Shown: piece after piece, positions 7,495 to 18,200 of the stretch | How positions within the stretch are numbered: the stretch's first letter is position 1 | How the letters are laid out: each line of letters begins with the position of its first letter | Made by a program: the position numbers and the translations under genes | Notes under the pieces: generated by a model | Told to the model about the DNA's origin: nothing | What the model saw: the letters and a program-made list of their open reading frames with translations, nothing else | Databases searched by the model: none | Origin: Bradyrhizobium canariense | Lineage (GTDB): Bacteria; Pseudomonadota; Alphaproteobacteria; Rhizobiales; Xanthobacteraceae | NCBI RefSeq assembly: GCF_018130465.1 | Contig: NZ_JAFCKJ010000012.1 | Span: 62,001-126,000, forward strand | DNA length: 64,000 nt | Direction of reading: 5' to 3'

Positions 7495-8814
7495 TTAGCC
7501 CGCCTTCGTCCCCGTGATGGCAGCAAGCGCCTCGACGAGCCGGTCGAGATCGGCCTCCTCGGTATAGAGCGCCGGCGTCACGCGGATGCATTGGCCCTTG
7601 GCGATGCCCGCCCGGCGAACCGTCAGGACCTTGTAGGTGTCCCTGAGCTTCGCCACGGTGGCGTCGTTGTCGGCCTTGCTGGTCTTGCCGGCGAGGCGGA
7701 AGGACGTGATCGCACCATACAGGCCGACCTCATCCGGCGTCAGGATCTCGATGTCCTTGAAGCCCCTGCTACGACTGACCCAGTAGTCGCGCAAATAACG
7801 CAGGCGGGCCTGTTTCGCCGCAGCACCGATTTGCTGATGCAGTTCGACGGCCGCGGGCACCGTCAGCACCGTCGCGAAATTGACCGTGCCGGTGTGGACC
7901 CGCGAGCGGATGTCGGTGTCCGGAAAATCCTCGTCACCGAGGTCGCGATCGATGTCGGCGAGGCGGTCCTTCCTGATGTAGAGAAAGCCCACGCCGACCG
8001 GCGCGCCGATCCATTTGTGCAGGTTGAAGCCGACAAGATCGACCTCCAGCTCACCCACGCGAAAATCCATCTGTCCCCAGGAATGGGCGGCGTCGAGGAT
8101 CGTGTCGATGCCCCTGGCCTTGGCCATGCGGGCGATCTCGGCGACCGGCATGATCAGGCCGGTGCGATGACTGACATGGGTGAGGAGGAGCAGCCTGGTC
8201 TTCGGATTCGCCTCGAAGGCGCGGGCATAGGCGTCTAGCACGGCCTGGCGGGTGGCCGGCTCCGGCACGTCGAACTTGACCACGTCGACGCCACGGCGCG
8301 CCTTGAGTGCGTTCATCGCATACTGCATCGAATCGTAGTCGAGGTCGGCGTAGAGCACGCTGTCGCCGGGCTTCAGCCTGTTGTAGCCGCTGATGAGCAG
8401 CTGCAGCGCTTCGGTCGCGCCGCGGGTGAGCGCGATTTCCTCGGGCGCTGCTCCGACCGCCGCCGCCACCTTGGCTCGCACGGAATCGAAATCCGCGCCC
8501 GCGCGCTGCCGCGCGTAGTAGGTGTTTTGATAGTTGACCATGTCGGACAGGCGGATGAACTCGCGCCGCACGGGCTCGGCCATGACGCCCCAGAAGCCGT
8601 TCTCCAGATTGACGATATCAGGCGTCACGGCATAGAGCCCCTTCACGGCCGACCAATAGGCCTTGTCGGTGGCGATGGCGGCCGCGGGTCCAGTCAGCTG
8701 TGCCGGCAGGCCCTCGGCGGCAAAAGCCGGCGCTGCCAGCGGCGCGACGGCTGCGGCCGCGAGGCCCTTCAGGATCGACCGGCGGTCGGAGGAAATCGTC
8801 TTGATCAGATGCAT
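7495..8814 (-). CDS. Tat-exported class V aminotransferase-like PLP enzyme
   Basis: 439 residues from the ATG at 8814, preceded by GAGGGTGGAC; an in-frame ATG at 8883 lacks such a site. The N-terminus has a twin-arginine signal, SSDRRSILKG followed by a hydrophobic Ala-rich stretch ending AAPAFAAEG. The remainder is a fold-type I PLP enzyme of the isopenicillin-N-epimerase/cysteine-desulfurase-like group: ALTRGATEALQLL (phosphate cup), DAAHSWGQ (Asp to the pyridine nitrogen), and NLHKWIGAPVGVGFLYI with the Schiff-base Lys. A PLP protein folded in the cytoplasm and exported by Tat would act in the periplasm. The substrate (epimerisation or desulfuration) is not evident. It stands alone. Confidence 0.85.
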   Translation of the reverse strand: MHLIKTISSDRRSILKGLAAAAVAPLAAPAFAAEGLPAQLTGPAAAIATDKAYWSAVKGLYAVTPDIVNLENGFWGVMAEPVRREFIRLSDMVNYQNTYYARQRAGADFDSVRAKVAAAVGAAPEEIALTRGATEALQLLISGYNRLKPGDSVLYADLDYDSMQYAMNALKARRGVDVVKFDVPEPATRQAVLDAYARAFEANPKTRLLLLTHVSHRTGLIMPVAEIARMAKARGIDTILDAAHSWGQMDFRVGELEVDLVGFNLHKWIGAPVGVGFLYIRKDRLADIDRDLGDEDFPDTDIRSRVHTGTVNFATVLTVPAAVELHQQIGAAAKQARLRYLRDYWVSRSRGFKDIEILTPDEVGLYGAITSFRLAGKTSKADNDATVAKLRDTYKVLTVRRAGIAKGQCIRVTPALYTEEADLDRLVEALAAITGTKAG

Positions 8815-8899
8815 GTCCACCCTCTGCGATGCGCGGCGAAAGGAGCAGCGATCGATGGAACGCCGATGACAGCGGGATGACAACCTGATGATGCCGGAC

Positions 8900-8945
8900 G
8901 TTGCTCTGGGAGGGACTACGATGTTGCTCTGGGAGGGACTACGAT
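8900..8945. repeat. Two perfect tandem copies of a 23-bp unit
   Basis: The unit GTTGCTCTGGGAGGGACTAC plus GAT occurs at 8900-8922 and again, unchanged, at 8923-8945, in the leader region upstream of the Tat-exported PLP enzyme gene. Its exactness suggests recent duplication. It lies 86 bases or more from that gene's start and could include regulatory sites, but nothing in the unit is a recognised motif. Confidence 0.9.
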
Positions 8946-9082
8946 CTCGTGCTCGTCGGGGACCACGCGGGGATTACAGTGCATTTAATGCGGTAATTTT
9001 GTAGTCGATCAAAATGGCCGATCAGGTAAAGCGTGCATTGAGCGCACTATCACCGCAATTGAAGGATCGGGATCGGCTGCGC

Positions 9083-10072
9083 CTATTGATCGAGCCGAAT
9101 CTGCGCGGTTTTGACAATGTCCTGCCAGCGCGCGATCTCTTCGGTCATCCGCTGCTTGAGCGGTGCGGGGCCGCGCTGATCCGGCGGCGGCAGAATCAAG
9201 CCTGCCTGTTCAAGTCTTCTGCGCACGCTGTCGTCGTCGAGCGCCGCGCGAAGTGCATCGGTGAACCGGTCGCGAATGGCGTCCGGCACGCCTTTCGGCA
9301 GGTAGAATGCGAACCAGCTCGACGCGACGAAGCTTGCGAGCCCCGCTTCCGTCGCCGTCGGCGTGTCCGGCAATTGCGGAACGCGTGCGGGCGCCGAAAC
9401 GGCCAGAAACCGCAAATGGTTGTCAGCCAGGAAGGGAAGGACGTCGCCCAGCAATGCACAGCTGAAGTCGCTGCGGCCCGCGATCAGGTCGGTCATCGCC
9501 AGCGCCGATCCGCGATAGGGTACCCCGACCGGCTTGAACCCGACCACGCCGGTGAACAGCAGACAACTGATGTGGCTGATCGAACCGACACCGGCATGGG
9601 CCAGGGTGAGGTCCGGACCGCGCGCCTTGGCGATCGCGATGAAGGACGCCATGCTGTCCGCGCCGAGGTCGTGGCGGGCGACGACGAGGATCGGTGTTTC
9701 CGCAACCAGGCCAATCGGCGTGAAATCAGCCAGCGGATCGTAGCGAAGGTTCGGATACAGCGCGACCGATGCCGCGTGCGTGCCGACGTGACCGCTGACC
9801 AGCGTATAACCGTCGGGTGTGCTTTTGGCGACGCGCGTCGAGCCGGTCGTGCCGCCCGCCCCGGCGACATTCTCGACAATGATCGGCTGCCCGAATTGTC
9901 GCGACATGTGCTCGGATACGATCCGGCTCATCACGTCATTCGGGCCACCCGCCGCGAACGGGACCACCAGCGTGATCGGCCGTGACGGAAACGGAGCCTC
10001 GGCCTTCGCCGCACTCAGCATTGTCAGCATCGCAGCTGCGGCAACGACGGGGCGAATGCGTTTCAGCCTCAT
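9083..10072 (-). CDS. Bug-family tripartite tricarboxylate transporter receptor
   Basis: 329 residues, standard for the Bug/TctC periplasmic solute receptors. It has a signal peptide (IRPVVAAAAMLTMLSAAKA) and the family signature FPSRPITLVVPFAAGGPNDVMSRIV, followed by GQPIIVENVAGAGGTTGSTRVAKSTPDGYTL. These proteins capture carboxylates and deliver them to TctA/TctB membrane subunits, or act in sensing. No tctA or tctB is nearby, so it must share a distant permease or work alone. Its ATG overlaps the stop of the upstream lyase gene by four bases, so translation is probably coupled; the ligand may be the lyase substrate or a precursor. Confidence 0.9.
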   Translation of the reverse strand: MRLKRIRPVVAAAAMLTMLSAAKAEAPFPSRPITLVVPFAAGGPNDVMSRIVSEHMSRQFGQPIIVENVAGAGGTTGSTRVAKSTPDGYTLVSGHVGTHAASVALYPNLRYDPLADFTPIGLVAETPILVVARHDLGADSMASFIAIAKARGPDLTLAHAGVGSISHISCLLFTGVVGFKPVGVPYRGSALAMTDLIAGRSDFSCALLGDVLPFLADNHLRFLAVSAPARVPQLPDTPTATEAGLASFVASSWFAFYLPKGVPDAIRDRFTDALRAALDDDSVRRRLEQAGLILPPPDQRGPAPLKQRMTEEIARWQDIVKTAQIRLDQ

Positions 10073-11475
10073 GGGGTCCCGCTCCGCTTCGCCTGTTGCG
10101 CGGCGCTGCCCGGCCGATCAGCGGATGCCGCGAGGACGCGGTCGACCTCGCGGCCGGACAAACCGGTGTACCGGGCCGGATCCGCGGCCGCTTCGATCTC
10201 GTGCGGCGCGAGGTGGGCCGTCACGGCCGGATCGCGCGCAAGGCTCTGGGCCAAGGTGAGGCCCGAAGCGATGGCGTGCGTGCAGGCCGCACCCACCATC
10301 TCATGCGCATGATGGCGCCCGACATGCGGAGCGAGCGCCATCATGACGGCCTCGGCTGCGATCAGTCCCTGTGTCCGTCCAAGATTGGCCTGCATCGCAT
10401 CGGGTCTGACGACGAGCCCGGTACAGAGCCGGATGGCATTTTCCATGGCCCGGGCGATCAGCATGAAGGCTTCCGGCAGCAGCAGCCATTCGGCCTGCCA
10501 CGGTCCCGTCGCCCGTTCATGGTCGTGGACCGAAGCATCGAGCATGGCGCTTGCAAGACGGCGCAACGCCGATCCGGTGCTGAGAATCTGCTCGCATATG
10601 ATCGGATTTCGCTTGTGCGGCATCGTGCTGGAGCCGCCATGGCCCTGGCCACCCGGCTCCAGCACTTCCCCGACCTCGGTCTGTGCCATCAGCACGACAT
10701 CGGTTGCGATCTTGCTCAGGCTCGTGGAGATCAGTCCGAGCAGGCAAACCGTCTCGGCCAAAGCGTCGCGCGCGGCGTGCCATGCCACAAGCGGCTCGGC
10801 GAGTCCGAGTTCGCGGGCCAGCCCGGCGCGGACGCGGTCGCCGTCGTCGCCGAGCGAAGCGAAAGTGCCGACAGCCCCGCCGAACTGAACCTGGAGCACT
10901 CTTGGTCTGAGTTCGGCGAGACGTTCTCTGTGGCGCAGCAGGCCCGACAGCCAGACGGAAACCTTGAATCCAAAGGTGATCGGAATCGCATGTTGAAGCT
11001 TGGTTCTGCCGACCATCGGTGTGTCGCGGTGGATTCGCGCCAGCTCCGTGGTCGCCGATATCAAGCTCTCCAGATCGCGCTCGACGAGTTCGAGCGCGTC
11101 GCGAATCTGCATCACGAGCGCGGTGTCCATGATGTCCTGACTCGTGGCACCCCAATGAACGAATTCGCCATGGGGTTTGCCAGTGAGCCGGATCAACTGC
11201 TCGACCAGATTCACGACCGGCAGTCCGGCGCGCAACGTGCCCGCGGCCAGTTCGTCGAGGTCGAGCCGCTCCGCACGAGCAGCGGACGCGATGGCCGCCG
11301 CAGCCCCGGCTGGGATCAACCCGAGCTGCCCTTGAACCCTGGCGAGCGCGGCCTCGACGAGGAGCATCGAGGCCAGTGAATTGCCCTCGCCGAAAATGGC
11401 GCGCATCGGCGCGGTGCTGAAAAGGTCGGCAAGGTGGCGGCTGCTGAAGACCGTCGCGGGCTCGAAACTCAGCAT
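10069..11475 (-). CDS. PcaB-like lyase of the fumarase/aspartase superfamily
   Basis: 468 residues. The superfamily signature is exact: GGSSTMPHKRNPIICEQIL (about residue 280), with the other conserved blocks VHWGATSQDIMDTALV (about 107-122) and MVGRTKLQHAIPITFG (about 156-171). The text is closest to 3-carboxy-cis,cis-muconate cycloisomerases (PcaB), but no other protocatechuate gene is adjacent, and family members include adenylosuccinate lyase and other ammonia or water lyases. The overlap with a Bug receptor gene suggests use of an imported carboxylate. I therefore leave out the symbol. No regulator gene is linked. Confidence 0.8.
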   Translation of the reverse strand: MLSFEPATVFSSRHLADLFSTAPMRAIFGEGNSLASMLLVEAALARVQGQLGLIPAGAAAAIASAARAERLDLDELAAGTLRAGLPVVNLVEQLIRLTGKPHGEFVHWGATSQDIMDTALVMQIRDALELVERDLESLISATTELARIHRDTPMVGRTKLQHAIPITFGFKVSVWLSGLLRHRERLAELRPRVLQVQFGGAVGTFASLGDDGDRVRAGLARELGLAEPLVAWHAARDALAETVCLLGLISTSLSKIATDVVLMAQTEVGEVLEPGGQGHGGSSTMPHKRNPIICEQILSTGSALRRLASAMLDASVHDHERATGPWQAEWLLLPEAFMLIARAMENAIRLCTGLVVRPDAMQANLGRTQGLIAAEAVMMALAPHVGRHHAHEMVGAACTHAIASGLTLAQSLARDPAVTAHLAPHEIEAAADPARYTGLSGREVDRVLAASADRPGSAAQQAKRSGTP

Positions 11476-12232
11476 GGCGATGCCGCAACCATCGATCGCC
11501 GAGCGGGTATGTCGCCCTCTGTCACAAGCGTCCCGTCATCGCGGACGCGCACTGATAGTCTGGAGAGCAATCGCCGCTTAAAAATTAGCCGCATCGGTCG
11601 GTACCGTCCCTCCGCCGTCACGCCTCATTGCGCAACCGTATCAAGCCTAGGTTACCTCTCGGTTTTTCAAAAATGCAATGTTGAGATAAGTGCGTTCTGA
11701 ATCGAAGAACGCGGCTTTCGAGGCGGCAATGGCCGCGGCGTGGTTCTTGTGCCGCGTTGCCGGCCAGCCGATCAATCCGCGACGATCGGTCCGAACGCCT
11801 CCCATCGATCGCCTGTGAAACGCATCATTCGGAACTCCTTGAGGCGCACGACCTGCGAGTCGAGGGTCGGGTCCGACGCATCGCATGATGCGTCGCTAAG
11901 GAAGAGTTGGGCTGCTCTTGCGCCGAGCGTTTCCTCCATCTCCGACGCCGCCGGCGAAATGACAGGGCATGGAACCGCGCCGCGCAAGTGCGGCCTCTCT
12001 GTTTCGTGACCAGCGACGGAGGCAACCATTGCCCAAAGCGGACCGGACTCAACCGAACGGTGGAGGCGGCCACCACTCATTTCAAATTGAATGCTTCTGC
12101 TTCGTCGCATCGGACGGAAGCGCGTGCCGACGATCGAGCAGGCGATTTGCGTGCTCGGCCCAACACAAGAATGAATCGATCTGCAACTACTGCGTGAATT
12201 TTAGATCAAGACAGTCTTTGGAGATGAGATAA
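11476..12232. other. Long intergenic region before the giant protease gene
   Basis: Apart from the doubtful reading frame at 11772-12110 I find no gene here. The final 60 bases hold an AT-rich stretch (TGCGTGAATTTTAGATCAAG) and the ribosome site GGAGATGAGATAA before the ATG at 12233. The region is long enough for an elaborate promoter for the RTX protease. Confidence 0.5.
11772..12110 (-). CDS. Hypothetical protein, uncertain
   Basis: A 112-residue frame that could also start at residue 27 (MVASVAGHE). The C-terminal half, DSQVVRLKEFRMMRFTGDRWEAFGPIVAD, reads like the end of a real protein, and resembles in style the last strands of some periplasmic binding proteins. The N-terminal part is unremarkable. 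It may be a remnant or a small gene. It partly overlaps another open frame at 11647-11886 in a different phase, which has no recognisable features. No family can be named. Confidence 0.3.
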   Translation of the reverse strand: MRRSRSIQFEMSGGRLHRSVESGPLWAMVASVAGHETERPHLRGAVPCPVISPAASEMEETLGARAAQLFLSDASCDASDPTLDSQVVRLKEFRMMRFTGDRWEAFGPIVAD

Positions 12233-15200
12233 ATGGCTTACAAAGGTTCGGCGCGCTTCCCGTTTTTCGATCTGGACACCCCATTTTACGATCTGCAGTT
12301 TTCTTTTTCCGATCCCGTGCTCGGCAACCTAGGGCCCACGCCGAATCTCAATTCTTCGATTGCCGATCCGATTCAGCCTGCTTCGGATGCCGCTCCCGAT
12401 CAGCTTTCCTCAAACTTCAATCCCAATCAGCTGGTCATCTTCCCACCGCCTCCCATTCTCGCCCCACTTCTGCAAGGCGACTGGTATCTTCAGAATGTTG
12501 GGCAAACTCTCGGCACGCCGGGCCAGGACCTCAACGTCAAGCCCGTCTGGCCGGAGTATACCGGCAAGGGCGTGCATGTCGGCATCTTCGACACAGGCGT
12601 TCAAGGTAACCACCCCGACCTTCAGGCCAATATAACCGGCATACCCGGGACGAATATTCCCAGTTATTCACCGACCGTGGCGGAACTCGGGAACTCCGAG
12701 AACGCCCATGGCACACAAGTCGCGGGAATCATCGCTGCCGCAAACGACGGTGTGGGTGCGACAGGCATCGCCTATGATGCGAAAATTACCGGCGTTGCTT
12801 TTGATGTCGGTGGGCAGGCCAATTACGGCCTCCTCACCTATTTCAAGAACTTCGATGTTACGAGCAATAGTTGGACGGACAGGCACGCTTTCGGGCTGAA
12901 CTACAACCACCTCCCGCAGATCGCAGGGGCGGTCTTCACGGCCGTGACGATCGGGCGCGGCGGCCTTGGCACCATCATCGTTGCCGGCGCCGGCAACGAT
13001 CGCGAGGGCGGGTCCGAATATGTCCGTGACGTGAACGAGACCAAGCACGGAGTCCAGCCGTTCCTTGCTACAGATGTCAATGCTGAGAATTTCAACAGCG
13101 ACCCGCGGGTCATTACAGTGGGTGCCGTAGATCACAATGGCAACGTGCTCGATTACAGCACACCAGGCGCCGCTCTGCTGGTTTCGGCGTTCAGCGGTCT
13201 GGGCGGCACCACCGACAATGACCAAAGAAATGGAACGGGCACCGCACCCGATGGGAAGCCGCACGTCATCGGAACCAGGGACGGCGTCCTTTCCACCGAT
13301 CTGCTTGGCTGGAACGGCTACAATAACAATCCCTCGGGCGGCCTCGTTGATGGCGACTACGCGCTTTTCACGGGAACGTCTGCTGCCACCCCCGAGGTGG
13401 CGGGTGTCGTTGCGCTCATGCTGCAGGCCAATCCCGATCTCGGCTGGCGTGACGTGCGCGATATTCTCGCCTTGACCGCTCGCCATACGGGAAGCGCCAT
13501 CAACGCAGCCCCGACGGGGTCCGAAAAATATATTTGGACCAATAATGGCGCCGACGAATGGAACGGCGGTGGACTTCACTTCTCGAACGATTACGGGTTC
13601 GGCACCGTGGATGCCAAGGCGGCGGTTAGCCTCGCCGAAACCTGGACCGAGCAATCCGTCTCTTCCAATCAGGCCCTTGCGGTGGGATTTTTTCTTCAGC
13701 CGCTGCACATCGCCGACGCCAGTTACGTAGTCAACGCCGGCGGCGTCGTCCGCAGCGAGGAAGGAATTACGCGGTTTTCCATCAATATCGCCGACGATAT
13801 CAAGATCGAGGACCTGACGCTCACCCTCACCAGCAGTCATGCGAATGTGAGCGATCTGACGATCGTGTTGACCTCGCCCGACGGGACGCGCAGCGTCATG
13901 CTGGATCAAGTCGACAACGCCGACTATCAAGCCGCCATCGTCCACGGCAACGTTAATCCTATCGCCTTCCCGACCAGCGGATGGACCATGACCAGCAACC
14001 AGTTCGCGGGCGAACTGAGCGCTGGAACCTGGACCGTCTCCATCATTGACCACAACATCGGCTACACCGGCGACATCACCAATGCCAGGCTCAACATCTT
14101 TGGCAGCGCCAACACGACCAATGACACCTACGTCTTCACCGACGAGTTCGGCACGCTCGGCAATGATTCCACCCACGGATTTGTTTTGTTTGACAGGGAT
14201 GGCGGCATCGACACCATCAACGCGGCCGCCGTTTCGACCGCCTCGATCATCGACCTGGAGAATGGACATTATCGTATTGCGGGTCGCGAATACTCTGGCG
14301 GCTGGGGCACGACCGACGATTTTCACCTGCACCTGATAGAGAACGTCATCGGCGGCGACGGCGGCGACACGCTGGGCGGCAACGAGGCCGACAACCATCT
14401 CCAGGGCATGCGGGGCGACGACACGCTGCGCGGCTATGAAGGCAATGACACGCTGGATGGCGGTGCCGGCAACGACAATCTCGATGGTGGCGCCGGCGAC
14501 GACACATTGACAGGTGGCGCCGGGGCCGACGTTCTCATCGGTGGTGATGGACACGACACCGTAAGCTACTGGGACTCCTTGGGGGTGAACGTCAATCTGG
14601 CAACCGGCATTGGCCTCGGGGGTGACGCCGAGGGCGACCACCTCAGCGGCATCGAACATATTGACGGCAGCCGCTTGGACGACCAGCTGATCGCCGATTC
14701 CCTTGGTGACACGCTGGACGGAAATGCCGGCAGCGACGTGCTGCTCGGCGGCGCCGGAAACGATACACTCAATGGTGGCCGAGGCGACGACTCGCTGCGC
14801 GGCCGTGCAGGCAACGACACGCTGGATGGCGGTTTTGGCAACGACCATCTCGATGGCGGCGCCGGCGATGACACATTGACCGGTGGCGCCGGCGCTGACG
14901 TTCTCATCGGCGGTAATGGATACGACACCGCAAGCTACTGGGACTCCTCGGCGGTGAACGTCAATCTTGCAACAGGCATTGGCCTCGGGGGCGACGCCGA
15001 GGGCGACCACCTCAGCGGTATCGAACATGTTTACGGCAGCCGCTTAGGTGACACGCTAACCGCCGATGCGCTTGGTGACACCCTGGACGGAAATGCCGGC
15101 AACGACGTGCTGACCGGCGGCGCCGGAAACGATACGCTCAATGGCGGCCGTGGCGACGATATGTTCATGGTCGGCCAAGGCGGCGTCGACCGTATCGATG

Positions 15201-18200
15201 GCGGCGTCGGGGGGACCGACACGGAAAACTTCAGCCAATCCGCCAGCGCGATCTGGGCTCAGCTCGACTCCGCGGATAGCTCGGCAGGACCAAGATGGAT
15301 CTTGCCCGCCGACCCCGATGCGACCGGCCACGCCTGGACCACATCCGACGACAGTTTGTGGGAGGCCAATTACTCCGGCCTCTTCCAAGGGATCGTCCAA
15401 TCGATCGACGTCGAAAACATCACCGGCAGCCAGTTCAACGATATCCTGGAAGGCGACAGCGACAGCAACATCCTGGTCGGCGGGCTCGGCGATGACGAGT
15501 TCTACGGCATGGGCGGCGCGGATACCTACATCGGCGGCACATCCGCGCACTCAAGCAGCTTCGGTATCGGCGGCGATGATCTGGTCGGCTATTGGTACGC
15601 GGGTGCGGCGGTGACAGTCGATTTGGAGAACGATTCCAGAAATACCGGTGAAGCTGCCGATGATCGGTTCTACGGCATCAAAGGCCTGGGCGGCAGCTTC
15701 TACGACGACGCGCTCCACGGCACCGCCGGCAACAATGTGCTGATGGGTGAGGCAGGCGCCGATATCCTCGACGGACGCGAGGGCGAGGACACCGCGAGCT
15801 ACCGCTGGGCCCTGCCTCCGGTCGAAGGCAGCAGCGAGGGGGTCACGGCCAACCTTGCCCACGCGGAGCTGAACACGGGCGATGCCAAAGGCGACACCTA
15901 CATCTCGATCGAAGATCTGCAAGGCAGCTATTTCGACGACACCCTCACCGGTGACACCGGCAACAATCGGATCGAGGGCCTGAACGGTCAGGATACTCTG
16001 ACCGGCGGTGGCGGCAACGATACCTTCGTCTTCGCGCACGCGAGCGATATCGGAGGCGGCGCGACCGGCTCGGCGTCCGATGTCATCACGGACTTTTCGG
16101 CCGGCGACATCATCGACCTGTCCGGCATCGATGCAATCGATGCAACGGACCCGAAGGACAGTTTCTCCTTGATCGGAGATGCTGCATTTTCAGGGCATGC
16201 AGGCGAATTGCGGACCGGCCAGGATCATGCCACGGGCATGACGTACGTCCAGGGCGATACCAATGGCGATGGGATCGCGGACTTCCAGCTCAACCTGTCG
16301 AACCAGTACCATCTGGCGGCGTCAGACTTCCGGTTCACGCCCCCGGCGCCCGATATCTCTGGCAAGGCGGAGGACGGCTACCTCGCCGGCGCGACGATCT
16401 TCGCAGATACCAATCACGATCATGTCTTGAGCCCCCATGAAGCCGCGACCACGACGGATGATCATGGCAATTTCACCCTCGCACCTGGAGCAGCCCCCCT
16501 CATCGCCATCGGCGGAACCGATATTGCGACCGGCCTGGCGTTCAAAGGGTTCCTTTCCGCCCCCTCCGGCGCCACGGTGATCACGCCGCTGACGACATTG
16601 GTGCAGGTTTTGACGGAGAGCGGCGTCGCCGATCCGCTCGCCAAGGTGCTGCAGGTCTTTCATCTGCCGTCCGGCACCGATCTGCTTCACATCGACCCCG
16701 TCGCCATGGCCGCGGCGGGCGAGCCGTCGGGTTTCAACCTGCTCGCAGCCGGCGCAGGCGTGATGTCCGATGTGGCCTTGATTGCCGCCGGCCTGGAGGG
16801 CCAATCGAACATGGCTCCGATGGCGGCAGCCACGAGCGCCTTTGCTGCCGTGGCATCGGTCATATCAGGCAATGCGAGCATCGATCCGACCGATGCAGGT
16901 CTGCTCCGGCAGATTGCGACCGTCGCCGGCTTGACCGGCGAATTTGCGGACAGTGTCACGGACGCGCTGGTATCGATCAACGGCCAGATTCTTGCCGCGC
17001 CAGATACAGCGTCACTGATCGCGATCCAGACCCACGCCCAAGGCGATCTCGCCGACTCCATCGCCACGCCTGCGGCGCCGACGCTGACACTCGCCCACGA
17101 TTCCGGCGCGTCGAGCACCGACCACATCACCAGCGACGCAACCATCGCGGTCGCGGCGGCAGCCCCCGGAGGAACGCTCACCTACACGGTGGATGGAAGC
17201 GTCGTTGCTGCCTATGACCCGGCAGGGCTCACGCAAGGCGCCCATCACGTCAGCATGACCCAGACCAATGCCGCCGGATACATCTCGGCCGCCGGCCAGA
17301 TCGATTTCACCTACGACACCACAGCGCCGGATCTCGCATTCGCCGCGCCAACCGGACCCATCATCACGGACAGGCCAACCGAAATCTCCGGCACCGCCGG
17401 GCTCGGGGACTCCGGACTGACCATTCAGATCACCGAAGGCACGTCCGTGCTCGGCACCGCGATCGTGGGTGCTGACGGCACCTGGCACACCAACGTCACG
17501 CTCCACGGCGGCGGCGATCACACACTGGTCGCGTCGGCCACCGACCTTGCGGGCAACACGGGTCAGCTCTCGACGACGCTTGCGGCCGCCGCCAATGGGT
17601 TGCCCACCGCGGGCGGTGATCACGTCACCGCACAGGAACATACGCCGCTCGTCACATCGGCCGCCGCACTTCTCGCCAACGACACCGATCCCGACGGCGA
17701 CACGCTGAGCCTGATCAACGTCGGTCACGCAACCCACGGCGACGTGGTGTTCGATGCCGCCAACCAGATCGTCACCTTTACGCCGGATGCCGGCTATAGC
17801 GGCGCCGCGGCGTTCGACTACACGGTTTCCGACGGCCATGGCGGCCTGGCCACGGGGATTGTCGACGTCACCGTCAAGGCCGGCTCCACCGGCGGCGGCT
17901 GGGGCGACGTCCATTACACCTCGTTCGACGGCTTCAAATTCAATCTGCAGTCGACCGGCGATTATGTCGTCGCCCAGGCGACGTCCGGCCCGGAATTCGA
18001 GATCGAGGGCCGTGCAGAAAATCTGGGACACGCCGGGGTGAGTTATCTGACCGCGGTCGCTGTCGAGGCCGGCGACCACCTCATCGTGTTCGACGAGGCC
18101 AAGCCGAGCACAATGCTCGTCGACGGCCATGCCGTGGCCTTCGCGGTCGGCGACCGCCTCGATCTTGGCGACGGCGTGGTGATAGGCCGGGCGACCGCAA

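Noticed and set aside
12668-15028. A 786-residue open frame antisense to the RTX protease
   Set aside because: Low-complexity text (VVAGAAIEMVV-type) produced by the complementary strand of GC-rich RTX repeats; the sense product has intact catalytic and structural motifs.
14350-15200. Regular short repeats that might suggest a CRISPR or minisatellite
   Set aside because: Repeats are in frame, 27-base RTX nonapeptide codons inside an open gene, with no spacer-like unique sequences.
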